Of a stretch of DNA of 15,546 bases, positions 1 to 5,578 are shown one piece after another. Origin of the DNA: Clostridiales bacterium (GTDB taxonomy: Bacteria > Bacillota > Clostridia > Oscillospirales > Oscillospiraceae); contig JAJQAS010000056.1 of the NCBI GenBank assembly GCA_021203685.1, forward strand, positions 1 to 15,546, written 5' to 3'. Made by a program: the position numbers and the translations under genes. The notes under the pieces were generated by a model. The model saw only the letters and a program-made list of their open reading frames with translations, had not been told where the DNA came from and searched no databases. The number at the start of each line of letters is the position of its first letter. Within the stretch, counting starts at the first letter, position 1.

Positions 1-28
1 AGGGACCTGCCGCAGCAAGTCCCTTTTT
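1..28. terminator. Intrinsic terminator hairpin, probably bidirectional
   Basis: The stem AGGGAC (1-6) pairs with GTCCCT (19-24), with a small inner CTG/CAG stem, and is followed on the plus strand by five T (24-28). On the minus strand it lies directly after the last tRNA, so it probably also ends the tRNA transcript. The T-tract for that direction would fall left of the window and cannot be checked. Confidence 0.6.
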
Positions 29-31
29 ACA

Positions 32-107
32 TGGAGCGGAAGACGAGGCTCGAACTCGCTACCTCCACCTTGGCAAGGTGGCGCTCTACCAGATGAGCTA
101 CTCCCGC
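32..107 (-). tRNA. tRNA-Gly (anticodon GCC), copy 1
   Basis: A full cloverleaf can be folded on the minus strand: acceptor GCGGGAG/CUUCCGC, anticodon stem CCACC/GGUGG with loop UUGCCAA, and T-loop UUCGAGC. The CCA end is encoded (32-34 on the plus strand read TGG). It is the last gene of the tRNA array and is identical to the copy at 396-471. Confidence 0.96.
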
Positions 108-110
108 AAA

Positions 111-186
111 TGGTGCCTCCGATCGGAATCGAACCAATGACACGGGGATTTTCAGTCCCCTGCTCTACCAACTGAGCTACAGAGGC
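111..186 (-). tRNA. tRNA-Phe (anticodon GAA), copy 1
   Basis: Cloverleaf on the minus strand with acceptor GCCUCUG/CGGAGGC, anticodon stem GGGGA/UCCCC with loop CUGAAAA, and an encoded CCA. It lies three bases upstream of tRNA-Gly in the same transcript and is identical to the copy at 475-550. Confidence 0.96.
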
Positions 187-190
187 AAAT

Positions 191-265
191 TGGAGGCGCC
201 ACCCGGATTCGGACCGGGGAATAGAGGTTTTGCAGACCTGTGCCTTACCACTTGGCTATGGCGCC
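191..265 (-). tRNA. tRNA-Cys (anticodon GCA), with two atypical positions
   Basis: The acceptor stem GGCGCCA/UGGCGCC, discriminator U, encoded CCA and anticodon loop CUGCAAA identify tRNA-Cys. Two places depart from the norm. The T-loop reads UCCGAAU, so position 55, normally U (pseudouridine), is C. The outermost anticodon-stem pair 27-43 is C opposite C. The rest folds normally, so the gene may be functional, slightly decayed, or affected by sequence errors. Confidence 0.9.
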
Positions 266-302
266 GTATTGCTTTCTTTAGAGCCGTTAAGCTGGGCTGT
301 GA

Positions 303-325
303 AAATTCGCCTGACCGGCGAATTT
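303..325. repeat. Perfect 9-bp hairpin between tRNA genes
   Basis: AAATTCGCC (303-311) and GGCGAATTT (317-325) are exact reverse complements around a five-base loop. There is no T-tract on either side, so it is not a convincing terminator. It sits immediately upstream of the tRNA-Gly-like fragment. Confidence 0.6.
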
Positions 326-353
326 AGGTGGAGGCAGCGAGTTCGATTCCCCT
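326..353 (+). pseudogene. tRNA-Gly-like 3' fragment, opposite orientation
   Basis: Positions 326-346 match 20 of 21 bases of the anticodon-stem-to-T-loop part of the tRNA-Gly genes in this window, but on the plus strand, opposite to the array. After the T-loop the sequence diverges and the T-stem no longer pairs. No 5' half, acceptor stem or CCA is visible, so it looks like a fragment, not a gene. Confidence 0.5.
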
Positions 354-395
354 CAACAGCGTGAGAAGAAAACCAAACGTACCGGTTCCCCTAAA

Positions 396-471
396 TGGAG
401 CGGAAGACGAGGCTCGAACTCGCTACCTCCACCTTGGCAAGGTGGCGCTCTACCAGATGAGCTACTCCCGC
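396..471 (-). tRNA. tRNA-Gly (anticodon GCC), copy 2
   Basis: Identical in sequence to the tRNA-Gly at 32-107: same cloverleaf, GCC anticodon and encoded CCA. It follows tRNA-Phe copy 2 in the transcript. Confidence 0.96.
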
Positions 472-474
472 AAA

Positions 475-550
475 TGGTGCCTCCGATCGGAATCGAACCA
501 ATGACACGGGGATTTTCAGTCCCCTGCTCTACCAACTGAGCTACAGAGGC
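475..550 (-). tRNA. tRNA-Phe (anticodon GAA), copy 2
   Basis: Identical to the tRNA-Phe at 111-186, with a complete cloverleaf and encoded CCA. It lies between tRNA-Asp and tRNA-Gly copy 2. Confidence 0.96.
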
Positions 551-569
551 ATTGAGAAAGACAAAAAAG

Positions 570-646
570 TGGCGACCCGGAACGGGCTCGAACCGTCGAC
601 CTCTAGCGTGACAGGCTAGCGTTCTAACCAACTGAACTACCGGGCC
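570..646 (-). tRNA. tRNA-Asp (anticodon GTC)
   Basis: Cloverleaf on the minus strand: acceptor GGCCCGG/CCGGGUC with a G-U pair, anticodon stem CUAGC/GCUAG with loop CUGUCAC, T-loop UUCGAGC, discriminator G and encoded CCA. The G at position 73 is the usual aspartate identity base. Confidence 0.96.
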
Positions 647-659
647 ACAAAAAGAAAAA

Positions 660-736
660 TGGTGGGAACAACAGGGCTCGAACCTGTGACCCCATGCTTG
701 TAAGGCATGTGCTCTAGCCAGCTGAGCTATGCTCCC
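660..736 (-). tRNA. tRNA-Val (anticodon TAC)
   Basis: Cloverleaf on the minus strand: acceptor GGGAGCA/UGUUCCC, anticodon stem CAUGC/GCAUG with loop CUUACAA, discriminator A and encoded CCA. It is the first gene of the array, about 35 bases after the predicted transcription start. Confidence 0.96.
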
Positions 737-777
737 TCGCTTGTTGTCCGCTGTCGTCCGCGCTCTCAACAAGGGAT

Positions 778-806
778 ATTATACTGGTTCGTCTTTCGTT
801 TGTCAA
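778..806 (-). promoter_or_regulatory. Consensus sigma-70/SigA promoter of the tRNA array
   Basis: On the minus strand TTGACA (801-806) and TATAAT (778-783) are separated by exactly 17 bases, a full match to the housekeeping consensus. The predicted start is near 771. A 7-bp inverted repeat, CTTGTTG (740-746) and CAACAAG (767-773), forms a possible 5' leader stem before tRNA-Val. Confidence 0.93.
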
Positions 807-1005
807 CAATTATTTTTACTTTTTCCTGGCGCAGTTGACCTGGGAGCCGTCCGCGCCGCTGAGGGGGAAGAAGCAGGGGAAAGGGAGGGGACCGTTGGCC
901 GGTTTGGGCGCTCGCCCCCTCTCTAAACGCCCCTCGCCCTGCCGCTTGCAGCAGAGCGAAGGTATCTCTCTCCCCGAACCCGGCCGAAGAATGCGCCAGG
1001 CGCGC
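807..1005. other. Gap between tRNA promoter and GH32 gene: no gene seen
   Basis: This GC-rich stretch of about 200 bases has no supported gene. Two small palindromes are visible, around 906-917 (GGGC/GCCC) and 993-1003 (GCGCC/GGCGC). The second lies just after the GH32 stop but has no clear T-tract, so a terminator for the sugar genes is not firmly identified. Confidence 0.5.
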
Positions 1006-2490
1006 TCAGTCAAACCGCAGGTCGTACTTCTCCACCTCGGCCTCCACCTGGCCAAAGCACTCAAAGCTGATGCCATCGGCGGTCTGGGGGGTGTAGATGG
1101 TGGTGCTCAGGGCCTGCTCCCCATCGTTGACGAAGATCTCGATGCTGAACCGGTCCAGCAGGACACGCAGCTTGATCTCGCCGTTCTGGCGGCGCACCAG
1201 GCACTTCCGCTCGTGGACGAAGTCCCGGCGGAACCCCGCATTGCTGCGGTTGACGCAGAGGACGGAGGTGCGCGGTTTGTAAGTAATGGTGGTGTCGTGC
1301 TGACTGCCCCGGGCCACCTTGAGCTTGAAGAGCTGGTACACGTCACCTTCCACCGGATGCAGTGTGATGGTCAGGTCGATCATACGGCCATAGACGCCCT
1401 GCAAGGTCATCTCCTGGCAGATGGTGACCCGGTGGAACACCCGGCGGCCGCGGTATGCCTCCAGCTCCCGGACAGGGTTCTGGATCAGCCTGCCGTCCCG
1501 GACTGCCAGCTCCCGGGGGATGCACATCTGCCCATACCACCGCTGTTCCCGGTCCACCACCACGCAGGTGTCCCAGTTCTGCATCCACGCCACCATAATG
1601 CGCCGCCCGTCCGGGGCCAGCGTGGTCTGACTGGCGTAAAAGTCCAGGCCGTAGTCGATGGACTGCAAATCCTCCCGCTGGAAGCGGTGAGTGGTCTCAT
1701 CGTAATTCCCGATGAGACAAAGGGTCCCGTTGCCGTTGTGGAACTCCAGCCCACTGGGCGTCATGTCCTGGGGGCTGGTCAGCACCACCCACTTCCCGTC
1801 CAGAGGGAAGAAATCCGGGCACTCCCACATCTTCCCGAACTCATTGTGGGATTCGTCCAGGATGGTGTCAAAGGCCCAGTGGATGGCGTCCTTCGAGCGG
1901 TAGATGAGCAGAGAGCCGCTGCCGTCCGCCGGGCGGTTGCCCACGATGCAGGCGTAGCTGCCATCGGCCTCCTGCCAAATCTTCGGGTCCCGGAAGTCGA
2001 AGGGGCTGCCCCCCTCCGGCAGGTCGCGCTCGTCCAGAACGGGGTTGCAGTCCAGCTTCTCGTAGTCGGCGCCGTCGCCGATGGCAACGCACTGGGTCTG
2101 TACCTCCTGCCGGACGCCGTCCTCCGAGGTCTGGCAGCGAACGCCGGTGTAGAGCAGCAGCTGCCGCCCATCGGGCATCTCGATGGCGCTGCCGGAAAAA
2201 CAGCCCCCGTTGTCATAGGGCTGGTCCGGAGCCATGGCGCAGGGGCGATACTCCCAGCGGATCAGATCCCGGGTGACCGCATGGCCCCAGTGCATCGGTC
2301 CCCACTGGACGCTGTAGGGGTGATACTGGTAAAACAGGTGGTATTCGCCCCGGTAACAGGAGAACCCGTTGGGGTCGTTCATCCACCCGATCATGGGAGT
2401 CAGATGGTAGGCTGGACGGCTTTCCGGGAGGACATAGGGGGCGTATTGCCGTTCGTACTCCCGTGCTTTTTGCAGTTTTTCACTTATCAT
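1006..2490 (-). CDS. Glycoside hydrolase family 32 beta-fructosidase (sucrose/fructan hydrolase)
   Basis: The 494-residue protein has all three GH32 active-site blocks: WMNDPNG at 36-42 (nucleophile Asp39), FRDPK at 166-170 (transition-state Asp168) and ECPDFF at 223-228 (acid/base Glu223). The five-bladed propeller is followed by a beta-sandwich domain ending in EKYDLRFD. Its length fits sucrose-6-phosphate hydrolases and short invertases. There is no signal peptide, so it acts in the cytoplasm. The ATG has AGGAGG (2498-2503) seven bases upstream. Known GH32 enzymes release fructose from sucrose, sucrose-6-phosphate or fructo-oligosaccharides. Because the neighbouring transporter is an ABC system and not a PTS, an unphosphorylated substrate is more likely here; that is inference. 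The gene is downstream of the binding protein but has its own promoter candidate. Confidence 0.93.
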   Translation of the reverse strand: MISEKLQKAREYERQYAPYVLPESRPAYHLTPMIGWMNDPNGFSCYRGEYHLFYQYHPYSVQWGPMHWGHAVTRDLIRWEYRPCAMAPDQPYDNGGCFSGSAIEMPDGRQLLLYTGVRCQTSEDGVRQEVQTQCVAIGDGADYEKLDCNPVLDERDLPEGGSPFDFRDPKIWQEADGSYACIVGNRPADGSGSLLIYRSKDAIHWAFDTILDESHNEFGKMWECPDFFPLDGKWVVLTSPQDMTPSGLEFHNGNGTLCLIGNYDETTHRFQREDLQSIDYGLDFYASQTTLAPDGRRIMVAWMQNWDTCVVVDREQRWYGQMCIPRELAVRDGRLIQNPVRELEAYRGRRVFHRVTICQEMTLQGVYGRMIDLTITLHPVEGDVYQLFKLKVARGSQHDTTITYKPRTSVLCVNRSNAGFRRDFVHERKCLVRRQNGEIKLRVLLDRFSIEIFVNDGEQALSTTIYTPQTADGISFECFGQVEAEVEKYDLRFD

Positions 2491-2534
2491 GAAAATACCT
2501 CCTGAAAAATTTGGGGAGAAAAAGGCGGCGCCGC

Positions 2535-2563
2535 AGCGTTTCCTGTGCGGTGCCGCAAACGCT
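2535..2563 (-). promoter_or_regulatory. Inverted repeat in GH32 leader
   Basis: AGCGTTT (2535-2541) and AAACGCT (2557-2563) are exact inverted repeats, with a GCGG/CCGC stem nested inside. It falls just downstream of the -10 box, near the start of the transcript. It could be a repressor site, since the CGTTT half resembles the operators at 6589-6665, or an RNA hairpin. Confidence 0.4.
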
Positions 2564-2572
2564 ATCCTGATG

Positions 2573-2602
2573 ATTATAACACGTCCGGGCAGGAACCCTC
2601 AA
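2573..2602 (-). promoter_or_regulatory. Promoter candidate for the GH32 gene
   Basis: On the minus strand TTGAGG (2597-2602) and TATAAT (2573-2578) are 18 bases apart, and the -10 box carries an upstream TGT that makes it an extended -10. The predicted start near 2566 leaves a leader of about 75 bases. GH32 can therefore be transcribed separately from the transporter genes. Confidence 0.65.
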
Positions 2603-2613
2603 CCCTGTCCGCG

Positions 2614-2651
2614 GGGAGAAGCGAAGCTTCGGGAGTGCCGCTTGACGGCAG
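2614..2651. repeat. 38-nt double-hairpin intergenic repeat, copy 1
   Basis: This unit matches 2812-2849 at 34 of 38 bases. It holds two small hairpins: GAAGC-GAA-GCTTC (2618-2630) and TGCCG-CTTGA-CGGCA (2636-2650). Between the copies, an A-T pair here corresponds to a G-C pair in the other, so the stem is kept. Confidence 0.75.
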
Positions 2652-2657
2652 ACGTGG

Positions 2658-2688
2658 CCCTTTCCCGCTGCCTGGCAGCGGGAAAGGG
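2658..2688. repeat. 31-bp perfect palindrome
   Basis: A 15-base arm, CCCTTTCCCGCTGCC, is followed after one base by its exact reverse complement. It lies between the two copies of the 38-nt repeat and can form a long hairpin or cruciform. There is no T-tract after it in either direction that would make it a typical terminator. Confidence 0.85.
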
Positions 2689-2719
2689 TGCTTGGGGGAA
2701 AGGAAGAAAAACACATCGC

Positions 2720-2750
2720 CAGAGGGTTGGTTCTCGCTGCCAGCCCTCTG
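2720..2750. repeat. 11-bp hairpin in the repeat block
   Basis: CAGAGGGTTGG (2720-2730) pairs with CCAGCCCTCTG (2740-2750) with one G-T pair and a nine-base loop. It belongs to the hairpin-dense stretch 2614-2849. A smaller stem GGCGGC/GCCGCC follows at 2764-2779. Confidence 0.65.
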
Positions 2751-2811
2751 CCCATGTGCCGGAGGCGGCAGGAGCCGCCCCCGGCGGCCTGCCTCCCCCT
2801 GGCAGCAGGCA

Positions 2812-2849
2812 GGGAGGAGCGCAGCTCCGGAAGTGCCGCTTGACGGCAG
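2812..2849. repeat. 38-nt double-hairpin intergenic repeat, copy 2
   Basis: Second copy of the unit at 2614-2651, in the same orientation about 200 bases away. Its first hairpin reads GGAGC-GCA-GCTCC (2816-2828) and its second TGCCG-CTTGA-CGGCA (2834-2848). The remaining 2850-2927 before the binding-protein stop shows no further structure. Confidence 0.75.
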
Positions 2850-2927
2850 GGAGACAGACCGGAAGGTGGATGGAACATGAAAAGGAAATAGAAAGTGAAG
2901 ATGCAAGTTTAGAACGGAAAGGGGAAA

Positions 2928-4592
2928 TTACTCCTCCGCGTTCTCCGCATAGCGGTCGTAGGCGTTCTGGTAGCACTCCAGCAGCTCGTCCATGCCGCAG
3001 GTGGCGGACAGGTTGGCCACATAGGCTTCCCACTCCTCGTCGGTGGGGCCGCCGTTCTTGAGCCAGAGGCCCTCCTGCTCGGCCACGGTGTCCTGGAAGT
3101 CGGTCTTATACAGGTCGATGATCTCCAGCTCCTCGGTGGTGAACACGCAGTCAATGGGATAGGTGGTGGTGTCGGTGACGTAGCTCATCCAATACTCGGA
3201 CAGGTCAGTCAGGCGCTCGATGGCCCGGTCCTCCATGTAGAAGTACTCGTCATAGTACTCGCTGAGGATCAGCTTGGGGCCGTAGACTTCCAGGGTGCTC
3301 TTCAGCTCGCCTGCGCCCTTGCCGTACAGCTCCTGGCTCTCTTCCTCGGTGATGGAGACCCACTTGCCGCTCTCGTCCTGCTCGGTGAAGTAGGTGCCGA
3401 TGGCGCCGTACTGGAGCTGCATGACGGTCTCGCCATCATACCAGGAGTCGAAGAACTTCAGCAGGTTGGCGGGGCTTTCGCAGGCGCTGGTGATGCTCAG
3501 GTTGCCACTGTTGGTGCCGCCGCCGTCGCGGAGGGTGACGTTATAGGTGCCGTCGGGGCCTTCCAGGATGGGCAGGAACACATAGTCGTCGGCGTAGTCG
3601 CCCATCAGCTCCTCAATGTACCACCAGGTGGAGACGCCAACATAGCCCTGCTGGCACTTGGCCATCAGCTGGGTGTCGTCCTGAGAGAACATCTCCACGT
3701 CCATCAGGCCCTCGGCGTACCACTCATGGAAGTAGGTCAGCGCCTCGCGGTAGTTGTCAGAGACGCAGACGAAGCTGCAGGTGCCGTCGCTGCTCAGGAC
3801 CAGGTCGTTGCACACGTCGTTGGTCCAGTTGGTGAAGCCGAAGCCGGCGTAGAAGATGTTCTGGCCCCAGCACCACTCGTCAAAGCCGGTGCTCATGGGG
3901 ATGGTGGTACCCTCGTCGTTGCCGTAGTAAGTGTGGCTCATGTCGTTCTCGGCGAAGGCCACCAGGCAGTCATGCAGCTCGTCCAGGGTGGTGGGTACGT
4001 CCAGGCCCAGGTAGTCCAGCCACGCCTTGTTGATCATGCTGTACTGGGGGATGGAGTAGATGGAGTAGTCCTCCTCGTCGCCGATGCCGGCGGTGCCCAT
4101 CTGCTCAGCGGCGGGCAGGCCGTAGATGCAGCCGTCGCTCATGGTGATGGCGGAGCGGATCTCAGGATACTCCTCCAGGATGGCGGTCAGGTTGGGCATA
4201 TACTCCTCGGTGATGTAGGGGGTCAGGTCGATGAAGGTGCCGTCCTCGCCGTAGGTGGTCAGGTCATAGTTGGAGAAGCCCACGCCCATAAAGGCGTCGG
4301 GCAGATCGCCGCCGGCGATCTTGATGTTGACCTGCTCGCTGAGGGACTCGCTCATGGTCTCCCAGGTGATGGAGATCCCGGCTTCCTCCTGGAGCTCGTT
4401 GAGCACCTCGTTGTCGTCATAACCGGCGCTCAGGGAGGACTGGCCGCCCATGATGTAGAACTCGGTCTGGTCGGTGTTGCCGAACTCGGCGCTGGAGTCA
4501 CTGGTGCTGCTGCCGCCGCAGCCGGTGAGCAGGCTCATGACCATGGCCATGGCCAGCACCAGAGAAAGCAGCTTTGCGGTGCGGTTTTTCAT
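2928..4592 (-). CDS. Sugar ABC transporter solute-binding lipoprotein (CUT1, LplA/YtcQ type)
   Basis: The 554-residue protein starts with a lysine-containing leader and a hydrophobic segment (residues 8-22) ending in the lipobox LTGC. Cys25 would be lipidated, anchoring it outside the membrane. After a short Ser-rich linker comes a long acidic periplasmic-binding-type domain, of the larger size class (about 500-560 residues) typical of LplA/YtcQ binding proteins that work with paired LplB/LplC permeases. It would capture a sugar or oligosaccharide for the two permeases encoded just upstream. AAAGGAG lies eight bases before the ATG. It is the third gene of the operon, 72 bases after the second permease, although in many Lpl-type operons the binding protein comes first. 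Substrate specificity is inferred only from the GH32 neighbour. Confidence 0.92.
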   Translation of the reverse strand: MKNRTAKLLSLVLAMAMVMSLLTGCGGSSTSDSSAEFGNTDQTEFYIMGGQSSLSAGYDDNEVLNELQEEAGISITWETMSESLSEQVNIKIAGGDLPDAFMGVGFSNYDLTTYGEDGTFIDLTPYITEEYMPNLTAILEEYPEIRSAITMSDGCIYGLPAAEQMGTAGIGDEEDYSIYSIPQYSMINKAWLDYLGLDVPTTLDELHDCLVAFAENDMSHTYYGNDEGTTIPMSTGFDEWCWGQNIFYAGFGFTNWTNDVCNDLVLSSDGTCSFVCVSDNYREALTYFHEWYAEGLMDVEMFSQDDTQLMAKCQQGYVGVSTWWYIEELMGDYADDYVFLPILEGPDGTYNVTLRDGGGTNSGNLSITSACESPANLLKFFDSWYDGETVMQLQYGAIGTYFTEQDESGKWVSITEEESQELYGKGAGELKSTLEVYGPKLILSEYYDEYFYMEDRAIERLTDLSEYWMSYVTDTTTYPIDCVFTTEELEIIDLYKTDFQDTVAEQEGLWLKNGGPTDEEWEAYVANLSATCGMDELLECYQNAYDRYAENAEE

Positions 4593-4627
4593 AAAAACAC
4601 TCCTTTGCTTTTGCTTTGTTTATTCCT

Positions 4628-4646
4628 CCGGGGGATGTCGCCCCGG
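4628..4646. repeat. Intercistronic hairpin between permease and binding-protein genes
   Basis: CCGGGG (4628-4633) and CCCCGG (4641-4646) form a short GC-rich stem in the 72-base gap. Such hairpins can shield a downstream message or partly stop transcription. No T-tract follows directly, so a role in setting binding-protein level is only a possibility. Confidence 0.45.
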
Positions 4647-4664
4647 CAGAAATCGGGTGGGACA

Positions 4665-5564
4665 TCAGCCCTTCACAGCGCCCGCCATAAAGCCGGACTC
4701 GAAATACTTCTGTACGAAGGGGTAGATGATGAGCATGGGGGCTGCCGCCACGATGATGGACGAGAACTTGATCATTTCCGTCAGCTTGTTCAGCTCGGCG
4801 TAGCCGCCGGAGATGGTGGAAGCCTGAGCGGCGCTGGCGCTGGACTTGATCAGCACGTTGCGCAGCACCAAAGGCAGGGGCGCCTGGTCAGAGGTGAGGT
4901 AAATCATGGCGGTGAACCAGTCGTTCCAGTAGGCCACCATGCTGAACACCACCATGACCGCCATGATGGGGCGGGACAGGGGGATGATGATATTCCAGAA
5001 CACCCGGAGCTGGGATGCGCCGTCGATCTCTGCCTGCTCCACCAGAGAGCTGGGGATGCTGTTCTCGATGTAGTTGCGGACGATGATCATGTTGCCTACG
5101 GCTACGCCGCCGGGCAGGAACAGCGCCCACATATTGCCGATGAGGCCGGTTTGCTTGACCACCAAATAGGTGGGGATCAGGCCGCCGCCGAAGTACATGG
5201 TGATGATGAAGAAGATGCTGATGGCGGTACGGCCGGGCATTCCCTTCTGACTCAGGGGATAGGCCACCAGGTAGATCATGACCACGGAGAACACGGTACC
5301 GACGATGGTGTACTTGATGCTGTTGAGGATACCGGAGAAGATGTCCTCGTCGGCGAACACCGCCTGGTAGCCCTTCAGGGTGAAGCCGCTGGGCAGCAGG
5401 AAGGTCTTGCCCGCGTACACGTCATAGGGGTTGGAGAACGAGGCGACCAGCACGTAGTAAAGGGGGTACGCCACGATGACCAGAATGATGGCGCACATAA
5501 TCACCAGGATGGTATCGCTGGCCCTTTCGGACAGGCCCGCGCTGACTTTTTCTTTCTTTTTCAT
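4665..5564 (-). CDS. Sugar ABC transporter permease 2 (CUT1, LplC/YtcP type)
   Basis: The 299-residue integral membrane protein has about six hydrophobic segments (roughly 18-42, 84-104, 113-136, 143-160, 198-214 and 265-283). The cytoplasmic EAA loop, EQAEIDGASQLRVFW (176-190) ending in PLSRP, docks the transport ATPase. The C-terminus FESGFMAGAVKG is typical of LplC/YtcP permeases. With the permease at 5579-6508 it forms the membrane channel for the lipoprotein-delivered sugar. The start is supported by AAAGGAGGG seven bases upstream of the ATG, and only 14 bases separate it from the preceding stop, so the two permeases are clearly co-transcribed. Confidence 0.94.
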   Translation of the reverse strand: MKKKEKVSAGLSERASDTILVIMCAIILVIVAYPLYYVLVASFSNPYDVYAGKTFLLPSGFTLKGYQAVFADEDIFSGILNSIKYTIVGTVFSVVMIYLVAYPLSQKGMPGRTAISIFFIITMYFGGGLIPTYLVVKQTGLIGNMWALFLPGGVAVGNMIIVRNYIENSIPSSLVEQAEIDGASQLRVFWNIIIPLSRPIMAVMVVFSMVAYWNDWFTAMIYLTSDQAPLPLVLRNVLIKSSASAAQASTISGGYAELNKLTEMIKFSSIIVAAAPMLIIYPFVQKYFESGFMAGAVKG

Positions 5565-5578
5565 TGCGCTGCCCTCCT

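Larger units (their letters stand above)
31..187. repeat. 157-bp perfect direct repeat (Gly-Phe tRNA block), copy A
   Basis: These bases are identical to 395-551, including the three-base tRNA spacer and one base at each side. The flanks differ at once, so this is a clean segmental duplication of two tRNA genes. Confidence 0.95.
395..551. repeat. 157-bp perfect direct repeat (Gly-Phe tRNA block), copy B
   Basis: Second copy of the block at 31-187, offset by 364 bases and without a mismatch. It carries tRNA-Gly and tRNA-Phe. Confidence 0.95.

Noticed and set aside
353..772. Minus-strand open frame of 139 codons across the tRNA array
   Set aside because: It runs through four complete tRNA genes; the apparent protein is made of translated tRNA sequence.
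835..2505. Long plus-strand open frame opposite the GH32 gene
   Set aside because: It mirrors the GH32 gene almost end to end, has no recognisable domain and low-complexity His/Val/Leu/Asp composition. Such antisense frames arise from GC-rich codon use.
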